From positions 9,810-73,809 of the forward strand of contig CAZIDL010000003.1 of NCBI GenBank assembly GCA_964537825.1: a DNA stretch of 64,000 bases. Reading direction: 5' to 3'. Source of the stretch: CAZIDL01 sp964537825 (GTDB lineage: Bacteria > Bacteroidota > Bacteroidia > Flavobacteriales_D > CAYVSK01). The notes beneath the pieces were generated by a model, which worked only from the letters and a program-made list of their open reading frames with translations, was not told where the DNA came from and searched no databases. Shown piece by piece: positions 62,084-64,000 of this stretch; the first letter of the stretch is position 1; each line of letters starts with the position of its first letter. A program made the translations under genes and the position numbers.

Positions 62084-62943
62084 AAGGCATCGTACTCGCA
62101 GGCGGCTCCGGCACCCGGCTTTATCCGCTCACCAAAGCCGTGAGCAAGCAACTGATGCCGGTCTACGACAAGCCGATGATCTATTATCCCATATCGACCC
62201 TGATGGTCGCGGGGATCAGGGAGATCCTCATCATCTCGACCCCGGAGGATCTGCCGGCCTTCAAAAAATTGCTCGGGGATGGTTCTGCTTTGGGCTGCTC
62301 CTTTCAATATGCCGAGCAGCCCGAACCGAAAGGGCTGGCCGAGGCCTTCACCATCGGGGCGGATTTCATCGGTAACGACAGCGTGGCCCTGATCCTGGGG
62401 GATAACATCTTCTACGGAGCCGGTCTCGGGCGAAAACTCCAGTTCAATGCGGAACCTGAGGGCGGGCTCGTTTACGCCTACCACGTCTCCGATCCGCGTC
62501 GCTACGGGGTTATCGATTTCGATGCGGAGGGAAAGGCGCTCTCCATTCAGGAAAAACCCGAACATCCCCGTTCCAATTACGCCGTCCCCGGGCTTTATTT
62601 TTACGACAACGAAGTGGTGAACATCGCCCGGCAACTCGAGCCCAGCGAGCGGGGCGAGCTGGAGATAACGGATGTCAACCGCGTTTATCTCGAGCGAGGA
62701 ACGCTTCAGGTCGCCACCATGGACCGGGGAACGGCCTGGTTGGACACCGGCACCTTCAACTCCCTCATGCAGGCCGGTCAGTTCGTCCAGGTGATCGAGG
62801 AGCGGCAGGGGCTCAAGATCGGTTGCATCGAGGAAGCTGCCTACCAGATGGGCTACATCGATGCCGAAGCCTTGAAAGCCCTCGCTGAACCGCTCCGCAA
62901 AAGCGGTTACGGCGAATACCTTTTGGGGATCATCGGCGAATAG
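62080..62943 (+). CDS. rmlA: glucose-1-phosphate thymidylyltransferase
   Basis: The first step of dTDP-L-rhamnose synthesis: dTTP plus glucose-1-phosphate to dTDP-glucose. Signature strings are GIVLAGGSGTRLYPLTKAVS, KQLMPVYDKPMIYYP and LILGDNIFYG, and 287 residues is standard. Synonyms rfbA and rffH. The other rml genes are not adjacent. The start lies in an ATGA overlap with the MMPL gene, and the polyprenyl synthase gene follows by 3 bases. Confidence 0.95.
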   Translation: MKGIVLAGGSGTRLYPLTKAVSKQLMPVYDKPMIYYPISTLMVAGIREILIISTPEDLPAFKKLLGDGSALGCSFQYAEQPEPKGLAEAFTIGADFIGNDSVALILGDNIFYGAGLGRKLQFNAEPEGGLVYAYHVSDPRRYGVIDFDAEGKALSIQEKPEHPRSNYAVPGLYFYDNEVVNIARQLEPSERGELEITDVNRVYLERGTLQVATMDRGTAWLDTGTFNSLMQAGQFVQVIEERQGLKIGCIEEAAYQMGYIDAEALKALAEPLRKSGYGEYLLGIIGE

Positions 62944-62946
62944 ATC

Positions 62947-63921
62947 ATGGAGAACGGGTTCGAAGGATACCGAGAGCGGATCGAAGAAGGGTTGCGGAAG
63001 GTTTTGGACGAGCGGGAAAGGCACGACCCCCTTTACCATCCGATCGAGCACATGCTCGGCATCGGGGGCAAACGCATGCGTCCGGTCGCCGTGATGATCG
63101 CGTGCGAGGCCTTCGAAGGCGATCCTTCCGATGCCCTTCATCCCGCCCTCGGGATCGAGCTCTTCCACAACTTCACCCTGATGCACGACGATCTGATGGA
63201 CGAAGCGCCCCTGCGAAGGGGCGAGCCGACCGTCTATCACCGTTCGGGTCGCAATATGGCCGTTCTCTCAGGCGATGCCATGTTCGTGAAGGCCTACCAA
63301 CAGATGCTCCATGCAGAGCCTTCTTTGATCACTCCTTTGTTGGAGGATTTCAACCGGGCCGCGCTCGAGGTTTGCGAAGGCCAGCGGACGGACATGGCCT
63401 TCGAAGAGCGGGGGGATGTGGGGATTGAAGAGTACCTCCGGATGATCGCTTCCAAGACCGCTGCTCTGCTGGGGGCTGCCTTGAAGATCGGTGGGCGGAT
63501 CGCGGGAGCTGCCGGCAAGGATCTGGAACGGCTCGAATTGATGGGGCGGGACCTTGGCATGGCCTTTCAGATCCAGGACGATCTCCTGGATGTTTACGGG
63601 GATGAGGGCAAATTCGGAAAGCGCAAGGGCGGGGACATCGTGGCAGGGAAAAAGACCTACCTCCTCATCCGGGCCTTTGAGAAAGCCGATGAGGGGCAGC
63701 GGGAATGCCTGAAGAACGCCCTGGCCGATACCGAAGCGGAACGGAAGGTGGAGGATGTGATCCGCATATACGATGAATTGGGTGTGCGGGTGGAGGCGCG
63801 GGAGCGGAGCGAGGCTTATTTCGAAGAAGCTTTGGCTGTGATCCAGGAGCTGAGCGTGGAAGAGGCCCGAAAAGCCCCCTTGCGTTCCCTCGTGGAGATG
63901 CTGCGGGTGAGGGAATCTTAA
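62947..63921 (+). CDS. short-chain polyprenyl diphosphate synthase
   Basis: A trans-prenyltransferase with GGKRMRP (residues 40-46), the first Asp-rich motif DDLMD at 81-85 with no two-residue insertion, and a second motif QDDLLD near 213. F76, five residues before the first motif, is the bulky floor residue that limits chain length in GGPP synthases. C15-C20 products are therefore more likely than a long quinone chain, though this is an inference. 324 residues. Last gene of the MMPL-rmlA-prenyl synthase run. Confidence 0.92.
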   Translation: MENGFEGYRERIEEGLRKVLDERERHDPLYHPIEHMLGIGGKRMRPVAVMIACEAFEGDPSDALHPALGIELFHNFTLMHDDLMDEAPLRRGEPTVYHRSGRNMAVLSGDAMFVKAYQQMLHAEPSLITPLLEDFNRAALEVCEGQRTDMAFEERGDVGIEEYLRMIASKTAALLGAALKIGGRIAGAAGKDLERLELMGRDLGMAFQIQDDLLDVYGDEGKFGKRKGGDIVAGKKTYLLIRAFEKADEGQRECLKNALADTEAERKVEDVIRIYDELGVRVEARERSEAYFEEALAVIQELSVEEARKAPLRSLVEMLRVRES

Positions 63922-64000
63922 AGGAAGAGGCCCCCTGGAGCTATTTCCTTCTGTTCCTTGAGGTCCATGATATTTCAGCCCAGGGACCACACCAAGATGC
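63922..64000. other. end of window, no feature seen
   Basis: The last 79 bases follow the prenyl synthase stop. I see no promoter, terminator or start of a gene that can be supported. An open frame on the minus strand here is the antisense shadow of the prenyl synthase gene. Confidence 0.5.

Noticed and set aside
62023..63240. Long open frame on the minus strand (about 405 codons)
   Set aside because: It is antisense to rmlA and the prenyl synthase gene, both strongly supported; the translation has no recognisable domain. Similar antisense frames at 59561-60574 and 63268-63990 were rejected for the same reason.

Overview
The window comes from a member of the Bacteroidota, probably the flavobacterial side of the phylum. 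The evidence is two very large secreted proteins with type IX secretion system (T9SS) type B sorting domains (14577-19436 minus, 40417-43980 plus), a PorP/SprF-family protein, a PorE-like OmpA protein, a DUF5686 outer-membrane protein, an HU/SPOR-domain protein, and -7 promoter boxes that fit the Bacteroidota consensus TAnnTTTG. RfaE2, a GT9 heptosyltransferase-like protein and KdsB indicate a lipopolysaccharide with Kdo and probably heptose. Coding is dense on both strands. No gap between genes exceeds about 250 bases, and I saw no insertion sequence, prophage, CRISPR array or origin.

Layout. 1-13.1 kb: the end of rfaE2, radA, an OmpA lipoprotein, a family-5 solute-binding lipoprotein, a 1181-residue outer-membrane protein of unknown role, a membrane coiled-coil protein, comF, and a histidine kinase/response regulator pair. 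13.1-19.4 kb: an atypical SDR oxidoreductase, 3-hydroxyanthranilate dioxygenase and a 1619-residue T9SS substrate. 19.5-26.2 kb: a TetR regulator with a complete TolC/adaptor/RND efflux operon. 26.2-28.8 kb: an ExbB/membrane protein/ExbD/ExbD proton-motive-force cluster. 28.8-38.0 kb: tRNA-Ser(GGA) and housekeeping genes (asparaginase, tatD, GT9, thioesterase, HemJ-like, peroxiredoxin, HU-SPOR, kdsB, dprA, glutamate dehydrogenase). 38.1-46.9 kb: a cell-surface block made of an exported protein with four 41-residue repeats, a small ORF, an Ig-like T9SS substrate, PorP/SprF and a PorE-like OmpA protein. 47.0-52.4 kb: kbl, then rplM-rpsI-rpsB-tsf, a clear terminator, and pyrH-frr. 52.4-59.4 kb: a radical SAM/SPASM protein whose 5' end probably overlaps a divergent DUF5686 gene, then an active/inactive pair of exported M16 peptidases. 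59.6-63.9 kb: an MMPL/RND-type exporter, rmlA and a short-chain polyprenyl synthase.

How the genes work together. The clearest functional units are the TetR-controlled efflux operon, the ExbB/ExbD cluster, the translation operon, the M16 pair and the 40.4-46.9 kb surface module. In that module a T9SS client, a PorP/SprF partner and a peptidoglycan-binding OmpA protein are consecutive genes. Eight gene pairs share a 4-base ATGA stop/start overlap, so translational coupling appears common. The least explained parts are the surface block at 38-47 kb, the 1181-residue protein at 5.65 kb and the fused C-terminal domain of the inactive M16 protein. No element of the window is a clear, wholly new system.
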